6,104 bases of DNA from Actinomycetota bacterium (GTDB taxonomy: Bacteria; Actinomycetota; UBA4738): contig VAYG01000050.1 in the NCBI GenBank assembly GCA_005885015.1, forward strand, positions 31,149 through 37,252, read 5' to 3'. The notes beneath the pieces were generated by a model, which did no database searches, was not told where the DNA came from, and saw only the letters and a program-made list of their open reading frames with translations. Position 1 is the stretch's first letter. Each line of letters begins with the position of its first letter. Of this stretch, positions 1 through 6,104 are shown one piece after another. The position numbers and the translations under genes are program-made.

Positions 1-69
1 CGCCCTCCGGGCGGCCGCTCGCTCCTCTCCCCGCCGGGCTGCCTCTTCCGTCTCGACCAGCGCTCTCAT
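1..69 (-). CDS. 5' end of an unidentified gene, third in the archease-rtcB operon (partial)
   Basis: An ATG at 69-67 overlaps the rtcB stop codon (66-68) in an ATGA arrangement, and the frame stays open for 23 codons to the edge of the window. The product begins MRALVETEEAARRG and continues rich in Arg, Glu and Ala, which suggests a charged helical N-terminus. A GGAG and an AAGGG lie just upstream within the rtcB 3' end and could serve as ribosome binding sites. The ATGA overlap is typical of translationally coupled operon genes. No family can be recognised from 23 residues. Because GC-rich DNA often stays open by chance, this could be spurious; the start overlap is the main support. Confidence 0.5.
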   Translation of the reverse strand, partial: MRALVETEEAARRGEERAAARRA

Positions 70-1550
70 CCCTTGACCACTCCTACGGGCACGAGCCTGG
101 CGACCATCCGGGACAGACCGGCGCCCTCGCAGGCTCGAACGACCTGGGATACGTCTTTGTACGCGTACGGGGCCTCTTCGGCAAGCAACCCGGGCCGGGA
201 GGCCGCCACGGCGATCCCCCGCCCTTCCAGCTGCCTGACCAGCTCCACCCCGCTCATCACCTTCTTCGCCTTCGTCCGGGACATCGCCCGGCCCGCTCCG
301 TGGCAGGTCGAAGAGAAAGACTTCCTCGCAGCCTCCGAGGTTCCGACCAGCACGTAAGAGGAACTCCCCATGCTTCCGGGGATGATCACCGGCTGCCCGA
401 TCTCCCGGTACCGGGAGGGGAGCTCCGGATGCCTCGGTCCGAAAGCCCTGGTCGCCCCCTTTCGGTGGACGCAGAGGGTACGTACCCGCCCCCCGAGCTC
501 GTATTCCTCCACCTTCGCCAGGTTGTGGGCCACGTCGTACACAATCGACATGCCGAGGCCGGGGCCTGAGCCCTTCCTAGGACGTTTGGCCGAGCCGCCG
601 AACACCTCCTGGAAGGACTCCCGGATGGCGTGCGTGAGCGCGTGCCGGTTGGCCCTGGCGAAGTTCGCCGCGGCCGCCATGGCTCCCAGGTACCGCTGGG
701 CCTCCTCCTCTTGAACCGGCACGCACGCCAGCTGCCGATCCGGGACCTCGATCCCCAGCCGGCGGGCAGCCGCGTCGACCACGCGCAGGTGGTCCGTGCA
801 CACCTGGTGGCCGAGTCCCCTTGAACCGGAGTGCAGCATCACGCACGCCTGGCCGGGGAACAGGCCCATCACCTCCGCCGCGTCCGGCTCGATGATCTCC
901 TCCACGGCCTGGACCTCCAGGAAGTGGTTCCCCGCGCCGAGGCTGCCGAGCTGGGAGGCGGCCCGCTCCTTCGCCCGGTCCGAGACGTCCTCCGGCGCAG
1001 CCGTCTGGAGGACGCCCCCGTCTTCGCACAGCTCGGCGTCCTCCTCCACCCCGATGCCCACCGACAGCGCGTATCGCACGCCGTCCCGGAGCACCGCCTC
1101 CATCCCTCGGCGATCCAGCCGCAACGCGCCGCCCTTCCCCGTGCCCCGGGGCACGCGCCGCCCCAGGGTGGCAACGAGCTCGGCGAGCCTGGCCCGCACG
1201 TCGCCGTCGAACTCCAGGTCCGAGCGGATCAGCCGTACGCCGCAGGCGATGTCGAACCCAACCCCTCCCGGAGAGACCACACCGCCGTCCTCCACGTCGG
1301 TCGCGGCGACCCCCCCGATGGGAAACCCGTAGCCCCAGTGGATGTCGGGCATGGCGTAGGAGGCTTCCACGATCCCGGGGAGCGTGGCCACGTTGGCCAC
1401 CTGTTCCACGGCCCGATCCTCGACGGCCTTGTTCATCAGCTCCTCCGTCGCGAAGACCACGCCGGGAACGCGCATGCCGGGCACGGTTCCCACAGGGATC
1501 CGCCACGCAAACGCATCGATCCGCTCCGGGCGGACGGCCGTCTCAGACAT
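66..1550 (-). CDS. rtcB: RNA-splicing ligase RtcB (3'-phosphate/2',3'-cyclic phosphate to 5'-OH RNA ligase)
   Basis: RtcB joins RNA 3'-phosphate or 2',3'-cyclic phosphate ends to 5'-OH ends, using GTP and Mn2+ through a guanylylated histidine; it acts in tRNA splicing in archaea and eukaryotes and in RNA repair in bacteria. The 494-residue product matches the usual size (about 480 residues for mature archaeal RtcB). All signature motifs are present in order: GFDIACGVR with metal ligands Asp100 and Cys103, LGAGNHFLEVQ with His209, HSGSRGLGHQ with His240, ANFARANR near 295-302, YDVAHN with His342, HRKGATRAF with His362 as the guanylylated residue, then GSMGSSSYV (392-400) and CHGAGRAMSR (416-424). 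The chosen ATG at 1550 begins MSETAVRPER; the in-frame ATG at 1592 would add 14 low-complexity residues inside the archease gene and is unlikely. The start overlaps the archease stop by 8 bp (ATGTCTGA), with no clear Shine-Dalgarno, so translation is probably coupled. Nothing is truncated and no key residue is missing. Confidence 0.97.
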   Translation of the reverse strand: MSETAVRPERIDAFAWRIPVGTVPGMRVPGVVFATEELMNKAVEDRAVEQVANVATLPGIVEASYAMPDIHWGYGFPIGGVAATDVEDGGVVSPGGVGFDIACGVRLIRSDLEFDGDVRARLAELVATLGRRVPRGTGKGGALRLDRRGMEAVLRDGVRYALSVGIGVEEDAELCEDGGVLQTAAPEDVSDRAKERAASQLGSLGAGNHFLEVQAVEEIIEPDAAEVMGLFPGQACVMLHSGSRGLGHQVCTDHLRVVDAAARRLGIEVPDRQLACVPVQEEEAQRYLGAMAAAANFARANRHALTHAIRESFQEVFGGSAKRPRKGSGPGLGMSIVYDVAHNLAKVEEYELGGRVRTLCVHRKGATRAFGPRHPELPSRYREIGQPVIIPGSMGSSSYVLVGTSEAARKSFSSTCHGAGRAMSRTKAKKVMSGVELVRQLEGRGIAVAASRPGLLAEEAPYAYKDVSQVVRACEGAGLSRMVARLVPVGVVKG

Positions 1551-1968
1551 CGAAGTACACCGTGGCGTCGAAGCCGTAGTCCCGCTTCTCAAGCGAGAGC
1601 TGGTGGAACGTGGCCGCCTTGAGCTCGGTCCCCTCGGGTGGGTCCGGGTCCGGCCGCCAGCGGATCCGAGCTTCGATCACGGAATCCGCTCGCTCGACGC
1701 TCAGCCCCGCGATCCGAGCCTGCTGGAGATCGAGCAGGTAGATGACCTCGTTCAGGAGGTCCACCAGAGCGGCCCCGGGGTCGTCCTCATCCAACCTGAC
1801 GAGGACGCGTTCCTCGTTCTTCCCCTCGTCGGTCCGCGCGCCCACGATCTCGATCAACCCCCAGATCGCGTTCTCGAAGAGCACCTCGAGCGACTTCCCC
1901 CGCGCGCGCAGACCGATGTCGGCCGTGTGCTCCAGGATTTCGAAGGGCGGTGGCTCCGGTCCGGGCAC
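1543..1968 (-). CDS. Archease, activator of the RtcB RNA ligase
   Basis: Archease is a small metal-binding protein that promotes guanylylation and multiple turnover of RtcB and can broaden its nucleotide use. Starting at GTG 1968, the product is 141 residues, the normal size for the family. Visible family features are FEILEHTADIGLRARG (9-24, with the expected metal-ligand Asp17), the DLLNEVIYLLD helix (70-80), EGTELKAATFHQLSLEK (112-128) and the C-terminal VYFDV with Asp140, the position of the second conserved acidic ligand. The frame is open upstream to an ATG at 2106, but that extension is Pro/Arg/Gly-rich, unlike archease, and would run into the divergent transporter gene. The GTG at 1968 is the first plausible start before the conserved domain. 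It has no Shine-Dalgarno but sits six bases after a GATAAT box, consistent with leaderless translation. The gene is first in the operon, directly ahead of its partner rtcB. Confidence 0.93.
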   Translation of the reverse strand: MPGPEPPPFEILEHTADIGLRARGKSLEVLFENAIWGLIEIVGARTDEGKNEERVLVRLDEDDPGAALVDLLNEVIYLLDLQQARIAGLSVERADSVIEARIRWRPDPDPPEGTELKAATFHQLSLEKRDYGFDATVYFDV

Positions 1969-1974
1969 CGCGCC

Positions 1975-1980
1975 ATTATC
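1975..1980 (-). promoter_or_regulatory. Predicted -10 box of the archease-rtcB operon, with leaderless start
   Basis: Reading the minus strand from 1980, the sequence is GATAATGGCGCGGTG. GATAAT matches the TATAAT consensus at five of six bases, and in a GC-rich region it stands out as the only AT-rich hexamer in the gap. If it occupies -12 to -7, then +1 falls at 1968, the G of the archease GTG start, giving a leaderless transcript. This fits the absence of a Shine-Dalgarno there. No good -35 hexamer is seen at the expected distance (about 1998-2003, inside the transporter gene). The motif match is directly visible; promoter function is inferred. Confidence 0.5.
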
Positions 1981-1988
1981 GTTCGGGC

Positions 1989-3186
1989 ATGAGTGCCCTC
2001 GTGCCGGAGGTCCAGGGGCAGGCTCGGCGCGACCTGCTGATGATCTTCGGCATCCAGGCCCTCCGGGCCGTCCTGTATGGCTTCGCCAGCGTCCTCGTGG
2101 GGGCATCCCTGGCCCGCGCTGACGTCGATCGCCGTCGGAACCCGGGGCGACCGCATGGGCCGCCGGCGACTGTACGGCGGCCTGTTCCTGGTGATGGGCG
2201 TGGCCGGCACGGTGTTCGCCGTGACCCGGTGGCTGCCGGCGCTGATCCTGGCGGCCATGACCGGGACGATCTCCGTCGAAGCCAACGAGTCCGGTCCCAT
2301 CACGTCCTTGGAGCAGGCCATGATCCCCCAGGTCGCCGGGGAGGGACGGGACACCAATCGGGCGTTCGCCCGGTACAACGCCGTGGCCTACCTGGCCGGA
2401 TCGCTGGGGGCGCTCGCCGCCGGCGGTCCGGACTTCTTCCGCCGGTTCTTCCCGGCCATCCCGGCGAGCCAGCGCTTCCTCCTGGCCTTCCCCGCCATCG
2501 GGATCGCCTGCGCGGTGCTGGCGACCCGGCTCTCGCCACGGGTCGAGTCGGGCGAGGTCCTGACGACCGAACGCCGGTTCCCGCTGGTGCGTTCGAAGCG
2601 GCGCGTTGCCGGACTGGCCGGGCTGTGCGCCATCGACTCGTTCGGCGGAGGGTTCGTGGTGAACGCATTCATCGTGTTCTGGTTCCAGCGGAAGTTCGGC
2701 GCCTCGACCGAGCTCATGGGCCTGGTGTTCTTCTTCGCCGGCCTGCTCCAGAGCGGGTCATCGATCGCCGCGGGGTGGCTGGCCAACCGGATCGGGCTCT
2801 TGTACACCATGGTCTTCACCCACCTGCCGTCCAACGTGCTGCTCATCCTGATCCCCTTCATGCCCACGCTCGGCCTGGCCATCGCCATGCTGCTGGCCCG
2901 CTTCGCCATCAGCCAGATGGACGTACCGGCGCGCCAGGCGTACGTGGTCGCCGTGGTCGAGCCGGGGGAACGAACGGCAGCAGCCGCGTACACGAACACG
3001 GCGCGATATGTGGTGCGGCCGCTGGGACCGGCGCTGGGCGGCTTGCTGATGGAGAACGTGGCCCTGGGTGCGCCGTTCGTTGCCGCGGGGACGCTGAAGA
3101 TCGTCTACGACCTCATGCTCCTGGGGACGTTTCGAAGGGTGCGGGTGAACGAGGCGGCTTCATCCCCGCCCTCCGAACCATCGTGA
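1989..3186 (+). pseudogene. MFS transporter gene, broken by a small deletion and frameshift near the 5' end
   Basis: This encodes a major facilitator superfamily permease of unknown substrate. The ATG at 1989 begins MSALVPEVQGQARRDLLMIF and runs through a typical first helix, LRAVLYGFASVLVGASLA, ending near 2114. The rest of the protein is in the +1 frame, from about 2116 (ALTSIAVGTRGDRMGRRR) to the TGA at 3184-3186. The MFS loop 2-3 signature GTRGDRMGRRR is at 2137-2169. In intact relatives about 27 residues separate the end of helix 1 from that signature; only about 7 remain, so roughly 20 codons (3n+2 bases) covering the loop and most of helix 2 appear lost. Downstream the protein looks intact, with several hydrophobic helices, a linker rich in Arg near 2550-2610, and conserved stretches FAISQMDVPARQAYVVAVVE and AYTNTARYVVRPLGP. 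An internal ATG at 2077 opens the downstream frame but would lack helix 1. A true mutation or an assembly collapse are both possible. The stop overlaps the next gene as GTGA. Confidence 0.8.
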
Positions 3187-3605
3187 ACCGCCTGGCCCGG
3201 GTCGCTGGATGGCTCTCCATCGTCAGCTTGGTGGGGATCGTCCCCCACGTCATGGAGGACCTTCGGTACGGCCAGGCCCAGAACTTCCATATGACGACCG
3301 TGCAGTTCGAGTGGTTCTCGGGCGCGGTGGCGGTGGTTACGACCGCAGCCGCCCTGGCCTGTCTCTCGGGAGCCCGATGGGGAGCAGCCGGCGTGTTCGT
3401 GATCGGGGTCCTGTGGTCGGTGCTCGGCGCGACGGACCACTACCGCGCGTTCCTCCCCGGCACGTTCCGGGAGGGGCTGTCCTCCCGAGTCTGGGTCTGG
3501 CTCATCGTCGGCCTCCAGGGAGCCGCCGCCATCGTCGCCGGGGTCGCCGCTCTTCGAACCCCAAGCGCCCTGCGGCGGGACCTGCCTACTCCTCGGCCTG
3601 GGTGA
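3183..3605 (+). CDS. Small four-helix membrane protein of unknown family
   Basis: The GTG at 3183 overlaps the transporter stop as GTGA, so translation is probably coupled to that gene, and the pair looks like a two-gene operon. The 140-residue product starts MNRLARVAGWLSIVSLVGIV and has four predicted membrane segments at about 8-22, 45-62, 66-82 and 102-123, with a short Arg/Pro-rich tail. Conserved-looking polar positions lie between helices: PHVMEDLRYG (21-30), QFEWF (41-45) and TDHYRAFLPGTFREG (84-98). His22, Glu25, Asp26, Asp85 and His86 are placed where a metal or cofactor site could form, but this is only a suggestion. I do not recognise the family. Good hydrophobic periodicity and the start overlap support a real gene. 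Its last 20 bp overlap the 3' end of convergent gyrA. Confidence 0.78.
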   Translation: MNRLARVAGWLSIVSLVGIVPHVMEDLRYGQAQNFHMTTVQFEWFSGAVAVVTTAAALACLSGARWGAAGVFVIGVLWSVLGATDHYRAFLPGTFREGLSSRVWVWLIVGLQGAAAIVAGVAALRTPSALRRDLPTPRPG

Positions 3606-6021
3606 TCACCGGGGCCACGGCCGCCACCGACCGGCCCCGCTCGAGCCGCATCACCCGGACCCCTTGGGTGGCCCGGCCGGCCTTCCGCACCTGGACCGCC
3701 TGGACCCGGATGACCACGCCGTCGTTGGCGATGACCAGGATGTCCTGATCCTTGCGGATGGGAAAGGCTCCGGCCAGCACGCCCACTCTGGAGGTGAGCA
3801 TGGCCGTCTTGACGCCCAGCCCGCCGCGCCCCGACCGCCGGTACTCGGTGAAATCGGTTCGCTTCCCGAACCCGTTGTTCGTCACGGTGAGCAGCCCGTC
3901 GCCGTGGCTGGTGGCCACCATGGAGATGACCTCGTCCTTGGGCCGCAGCTTCATGCCGATCACCCCGGCCGTCTGCCGGCCCATCGGGCGGACGCCCCTC
4001 TCGCTGAACCGGATGGCCTGGGCCAGCTTCGACACCAGGATGATGTCGTCCTTGCCGGTGGTCAGGATCACTCCGATCAGCTCGTCACCCGCCTTGAGGT
4101 TGATGGCAGCGAGCCCGGTTCGCGGCGAGTCGTACTCGGACAGCGCCGTCTTCTTGACCATCCCCCTCTTCGTGGCGAAGACCAGGAACCGGTCGTCCCG
4201 GTACTCCTTGGCGTCGATCACCGCGGCGATCCGCTCGTCGGCGCCGAACCCCATGCCCGGAAGGTTCGCCACGTAGGTGCCGCGGCTCTGCCGCGAGGCC
4301 TCCGGAACCTCGTGCACCTTCGTGCGGTACACCTTCCCCTTGTTCGTGAACACCAGGAGCCAGTGGTGCGTGGTGGTGGTGAACACCTGGGCGATGATGT
4401 CGTCCTGCTTCAGGTTCGCCCCGATCACGCCCCGCCCACCTCGCCCCTGCCTCCGGAACGCGTCGACCGGCTGTCTCTTGACGTAGCCGCCCCGGCTGAT
4501 CGTGATGAAGACGTCCTGCTCCTGGATGAGGTCCTCGATGTTGAGATCGCCCTCGGCGGCGCGGATCTCGGTCCGCCGCGGATCGCCGTACTTCTTCTTG
4601 ATCTCGACCAGCTCGTCCTTGACCACCCCGAGGATGGCCGCCGGGCTCTTCAGCAACGCCTTGAGCCGCTTGATTGTGGCGAGGAGCTCCTTGTGCTCGT
4701 CCTCGAGCTTCTGGCGCTCGAGCCGGGTCAGCCGGCGCAACGGCATGTCCAGGATGTAGTTGGCCTGGATCTCCGACAGCTTGAACTTCGCCATCAACTT
4801 GGTGCGGGCGTCGTCGACGTCCGCAGCGCCGCGGATCAGCCGGATGACCTCGTCGATGTTGGCCAGGGCGATCAGCAGGCCCTGGACGATGTGATCTCGC
4901 TCCTCGGCCTTGCGGAGCTCGAACCGGCTCCGCCTGCTCACCACCTCGACCTGGTGGTCGACGTAGTGCTGGAGGAGCTGCTTCAGGTTGAGCGTGCGGG
5001 GGACGCCGTCGACCAGCGCGAGCATGATCGCCCCGAAGTTGTCCTGGAGCTGGGTGTGCTTGTAGAGCTGGTTGAGGACCACATGGGGATTGGCACCCCG
5101 CTTGAGCTCGATGACTAGCCGCATACCGCCCCGGCCGCTCGACTCATCCCGTAGATCGGAGATGTCCGTGACGCGCTTGGCGTCGTACAGGTCCTTGATC
5201 TTCCGGGCCAGGTTGGCCTTGTTCACCATGTAGGGAAGCTCCGTCACGACCAGGCGCATCCGTCCCTGCGCCGCCTCCTCCACCACGACCCGGGCCCGCA
5301 TCTTGATCGAGCCCCGGCCGGTCTCGTAGGCGTCCTTGATCCCGTCCCTGCCGATGATCAGGCCGGCCGTGGGGAGGTCGGGACCGTGGATCTTCCGCAT
5401 GAGCTGCTTGATCGAGACGTCCGGGTCCTCGATCAGCGCCACGGCCGCGTCGATGACCTCCCCCAGGTTGTGGGGCGGCACGTTGGTGGCCATCCCCACC
5501 GCGATGCCCTGCGACCCGTTGACCAGCAGGTTCGGGAATCGCCCCGGCAGCACGAGGGGCTCCTGCTCGTATCCGTCGAAGTTCGGCTGGAAGTCGACGG
5601 TCTCCTTGTCGATGTCGCGGAGGAGCTCCATGGCCAGCGGCGCCAACCGGGCCTCGGTGTAGCGCATGGCCCCCGCTGGATCACCGTCAACGGAGCCGAA
5701 GTTCCCCTGCGGATCGATCAGCGGGTATCGGAGCGAGAAGTCCTGGGCCAAACGAACCAGCGCGTCGTACACGGCCCCCTCGCCGTGGGGGTGGTACTTC
5801 TTGATGACATCCCCCACCGCGGAGGCCGATTTCCGCCGAGGGCGGTCGGGAGTGAGGCTGCCCTCGAGCATCGAGAACAGGATCCGCCGGTGCACCGGCT
5901 TCAGGCCGTCCCGCACGTCCGGGAGGGCCCGCGACACGATGACCGACATGGCGTAGTCGATGAAGGAGGACTGGATCTCCTCCTCGATGACGACCTGCTG
6001 GACGCGCTCGGCGACCGCCAT
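3586..6021 (-). CDS. gyrA: DNA gyrase subunit A
   Basis: GyrA is the DNA-cleaving subunit of the A2B2 gyrase that introduces negative supercoils. The 811-residue product is complete and close to the usual 800-875. The N-terminal domain carries IDYAMSVIVSRALPDVRDGLKPVHRRIL (22-48), KKYHPHGEGAVYDALVR (74-90) and the catalytic tyrosine Tyr121 in AMRYTEARL. The coiled-coil region and exit gate follow to about 490. The C-terminal DNA-wrapping domain has a GyrA box, QGRGGRG, at 525-531, which separates it from ParC, and related blade motifs at about 578, 632, 682, 729 and 781, giving six blades. It ends without a long acidic tail (ITQAEE). At the position of E. coli Ser83 there is Gly82, while the acidic residue after AVY is kept (Asp86). 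An in-frame TAG lies directly before the ATG, so the start is fixed. It follows gyrB by 22 bp with no strong Shine-Dalgarno. Confidence 0.98.
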   Translation of the reverse strand: MAVAERVQQVVIEEEIQSSFIDYAMSVIVSRALPDVRDGLKPVHRRILFSMLEGSLTPDRPRRKSASAVGDVIKKYHPHGEGAVYDALVRLAQDFSLRYPLIDPQGNFGSVDGDPAGAMRYTEARLAPLAMELLRDIDKETVDFQPNFDGYEQEPLVLPGRFPNLLVNGSQGIAVGMATNVPPHNLGEVIDAAVALIEDPDVSIKQLMRKIHGPDLPTAGLIIGRDGIKDAYETGRGSIKMRARVVVEEAAQGRMRLVVTELPYMVNKANLARKIKDLYDAKRVTDISDLRDESSGRGGMRLVIELKRGANPHVVLNQLYKHTQLQDNFGAIMLALVDGVPRTLNLKQLLQHYVDHQVEVVSRRSRFELRKAEERDHIVQGLLIALANIDEVIRLIRGAADVDDARTKLMAKFKLSEIQANYILDMPLRRLTRLERQKLEDEHKELLATIKRLKALLKSPAAILGVVKDELVEIKKKYGDPRRTEIRAAEGDLNIEDLIQEQDVFITISRGGYVKRQPVDAFRRQGRGGRGVIGANLKQDDIIAQVFTTTTHHWLLVFTNKGKVYRTKVHEVPEASRQSRGTYVANLPGMGFGADERIAAVIDAKEYRDDRFLVFATKRGMVKKTALSEYDSPRTGLAAINLKAGDELIGVILTTGKDDIILVSKLAQAIRFSERGVRPMGRQTAGVIGMKLRPKDEVISMVATSHGDGLLTVTNNGFGKRTDFTEYRRSGRGGLGVKTAMLTSRVGVLAGAFPIRKDQDILVIANDGVVIRVQAVQVRKAGRATQGVRVMRLERGRSVAAVAPVITQAEE

Positions 6022-6043
6022 CTAGCGGGCTACCCGGGCAGAC

Positions 6044-6104
6044 CTACGCATCGATGAACGCGTCCTTGGCGTTCTTCTGGATGAAGTCGCGCCGCGCCTC
6101 GACG
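6044..6104 (-). CDS. gyrB: DNA gyrase subunit B, C-terminal end (partial)
   Basis: The minus strand entering from the right edge encodes VEARRDFIQKNAKDAFIDA followed by TAG at 6046-6044. This matches the extreme C-terminus of GyrB, where an Arg-Arg-x-Phe-Ile-x-x-Asn-Ala motif closes the TOPRIM-containing half. The position, 22 bp upstream of gyrA on the same strand, is the standard gyrB-gyrA operon order in many Gram-positive and actinobacterial genomes. Only 19 codons are inside the window, so nothing can be said about the ATPase or TOPRIM domains. Confidence 0.9.
   Translation of the reverse strand, partial: VEARRDFIQKNAKDAFIDA

Noticed and set aside
831..1622. Plus-strand open frame (263 codons) opposite rtcB
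   Set aside because: It lies wholly against rtcB and the archease end. It has Arg/His/Pro-rich composition, no recognisable motif and no start signal.
1969..2106. Upstream extension of archease to ATG 2106
   Set aside because: The extra 46 residues are Pro/Gly/Arg-rich, lack family similarity and run through the transporter start. The GTG at 1968 gives the normal family length.
1854..2378. Minus-strand open frame (174 codons) across the divergent gap
   Set aside because: It overlaps archease in the wrong frame and the transporter in antisense. The archease motifs are in the other frame, so this is a shadow.
3540..3562. Possible hairpin (GGGGT paired with ACCCC) near the convergent gene ends
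   Set aside because: The stem is short or bulged, lies inside coding sequence and has no following T tract on either strand, so it does not support a terminator call.
3601..3610. Perfect 10-bp palindrome GGTGATCACC at the convergent stop codons
   Set aside because: It has no loop, does not extend beyond 10 bp, is not repeated in the window as far as I can see, and is explained by the gyrA codons for Val-Ile-Thr.
3664..5118. Long plus-strand open frame (484 codons) opposite gyrA
   Set aside because: It is antisense to an unmistakable gyrA. Its composition (runs of Leu, Asp, Val, Gln and His with no domain pattern) is typical of the complement of a GC-rich gene.

Overview
This window is a GC-rich stretch (clearly above 60% by eye) of bacterial chromosome. 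It is densely packed: genes abut or overlap, and GTG starts and ATGA/GTGA stop-start overlaps occur. The GyrA sequence (Ala/Gly-rich QRDR neighbourhood, motifs PLIDPQGNFGS and MRYTEARLAPLAMELLRDID), the gyrB-gyrA order and an apparent leaderless GTG start all suggest a high-GC lineage such as a deep-branching or uncultured actinobacterium. That placement is an inference and has not been tested by phylogeny.

Layout from left to right. Bases 1-1968, minus strand: an RNA-repair/ligation operon, transcribed right to left, of archease (1543-1968), the RNA ligase RtcB (66-1550, overlapping archease by 8 bp) and the first 23 codons of a third, unrecognised gene (1-69) that starts in an ATGA overlap with the rtcB stop. 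Bases 1969-1988: a 20-bp divergent intergenic gap holding a GATAAT -10 box whose predicted +1 is the G of the archease GTG. Bases 1989-3605, plus strand: an MFS transporter gene broken near its start (roughly 20 codons missing, plus a frame change at about 2109-2119), then a small four-helix membrane protein of unknown family starting in a GTGA overlap. Bases 3586-6104, minus strand: complete gyrA (3586-6021) preceded by the last 19 codons of gyrB (6044-6104). The 3' end of gyrA overlaps the convergent membrane-protein gene by 20 bp.

The archease and RtcB products work together: archease speeds guanylylation and turnover of RtcB, which joins 2',3'-cyclic phosphate or 3'-phosphate RNA ends to 5'-OH ends. 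GyrB and GyrA form DNA gyrase; the pair is often near oriC, but no origin features lie in this window. Nothing links the transporter pair functionally to either neighbour. I saw no rRNA, tRNA, CRISPR, insertion sequence or convincing rho-independent terminator. Most of the window is ordinary housekeeping sequence. The items worth a second look are the broken transporter, the compact divergent promoter, the unidentified third gene of the rtcB operon and the orphan membrane protein.
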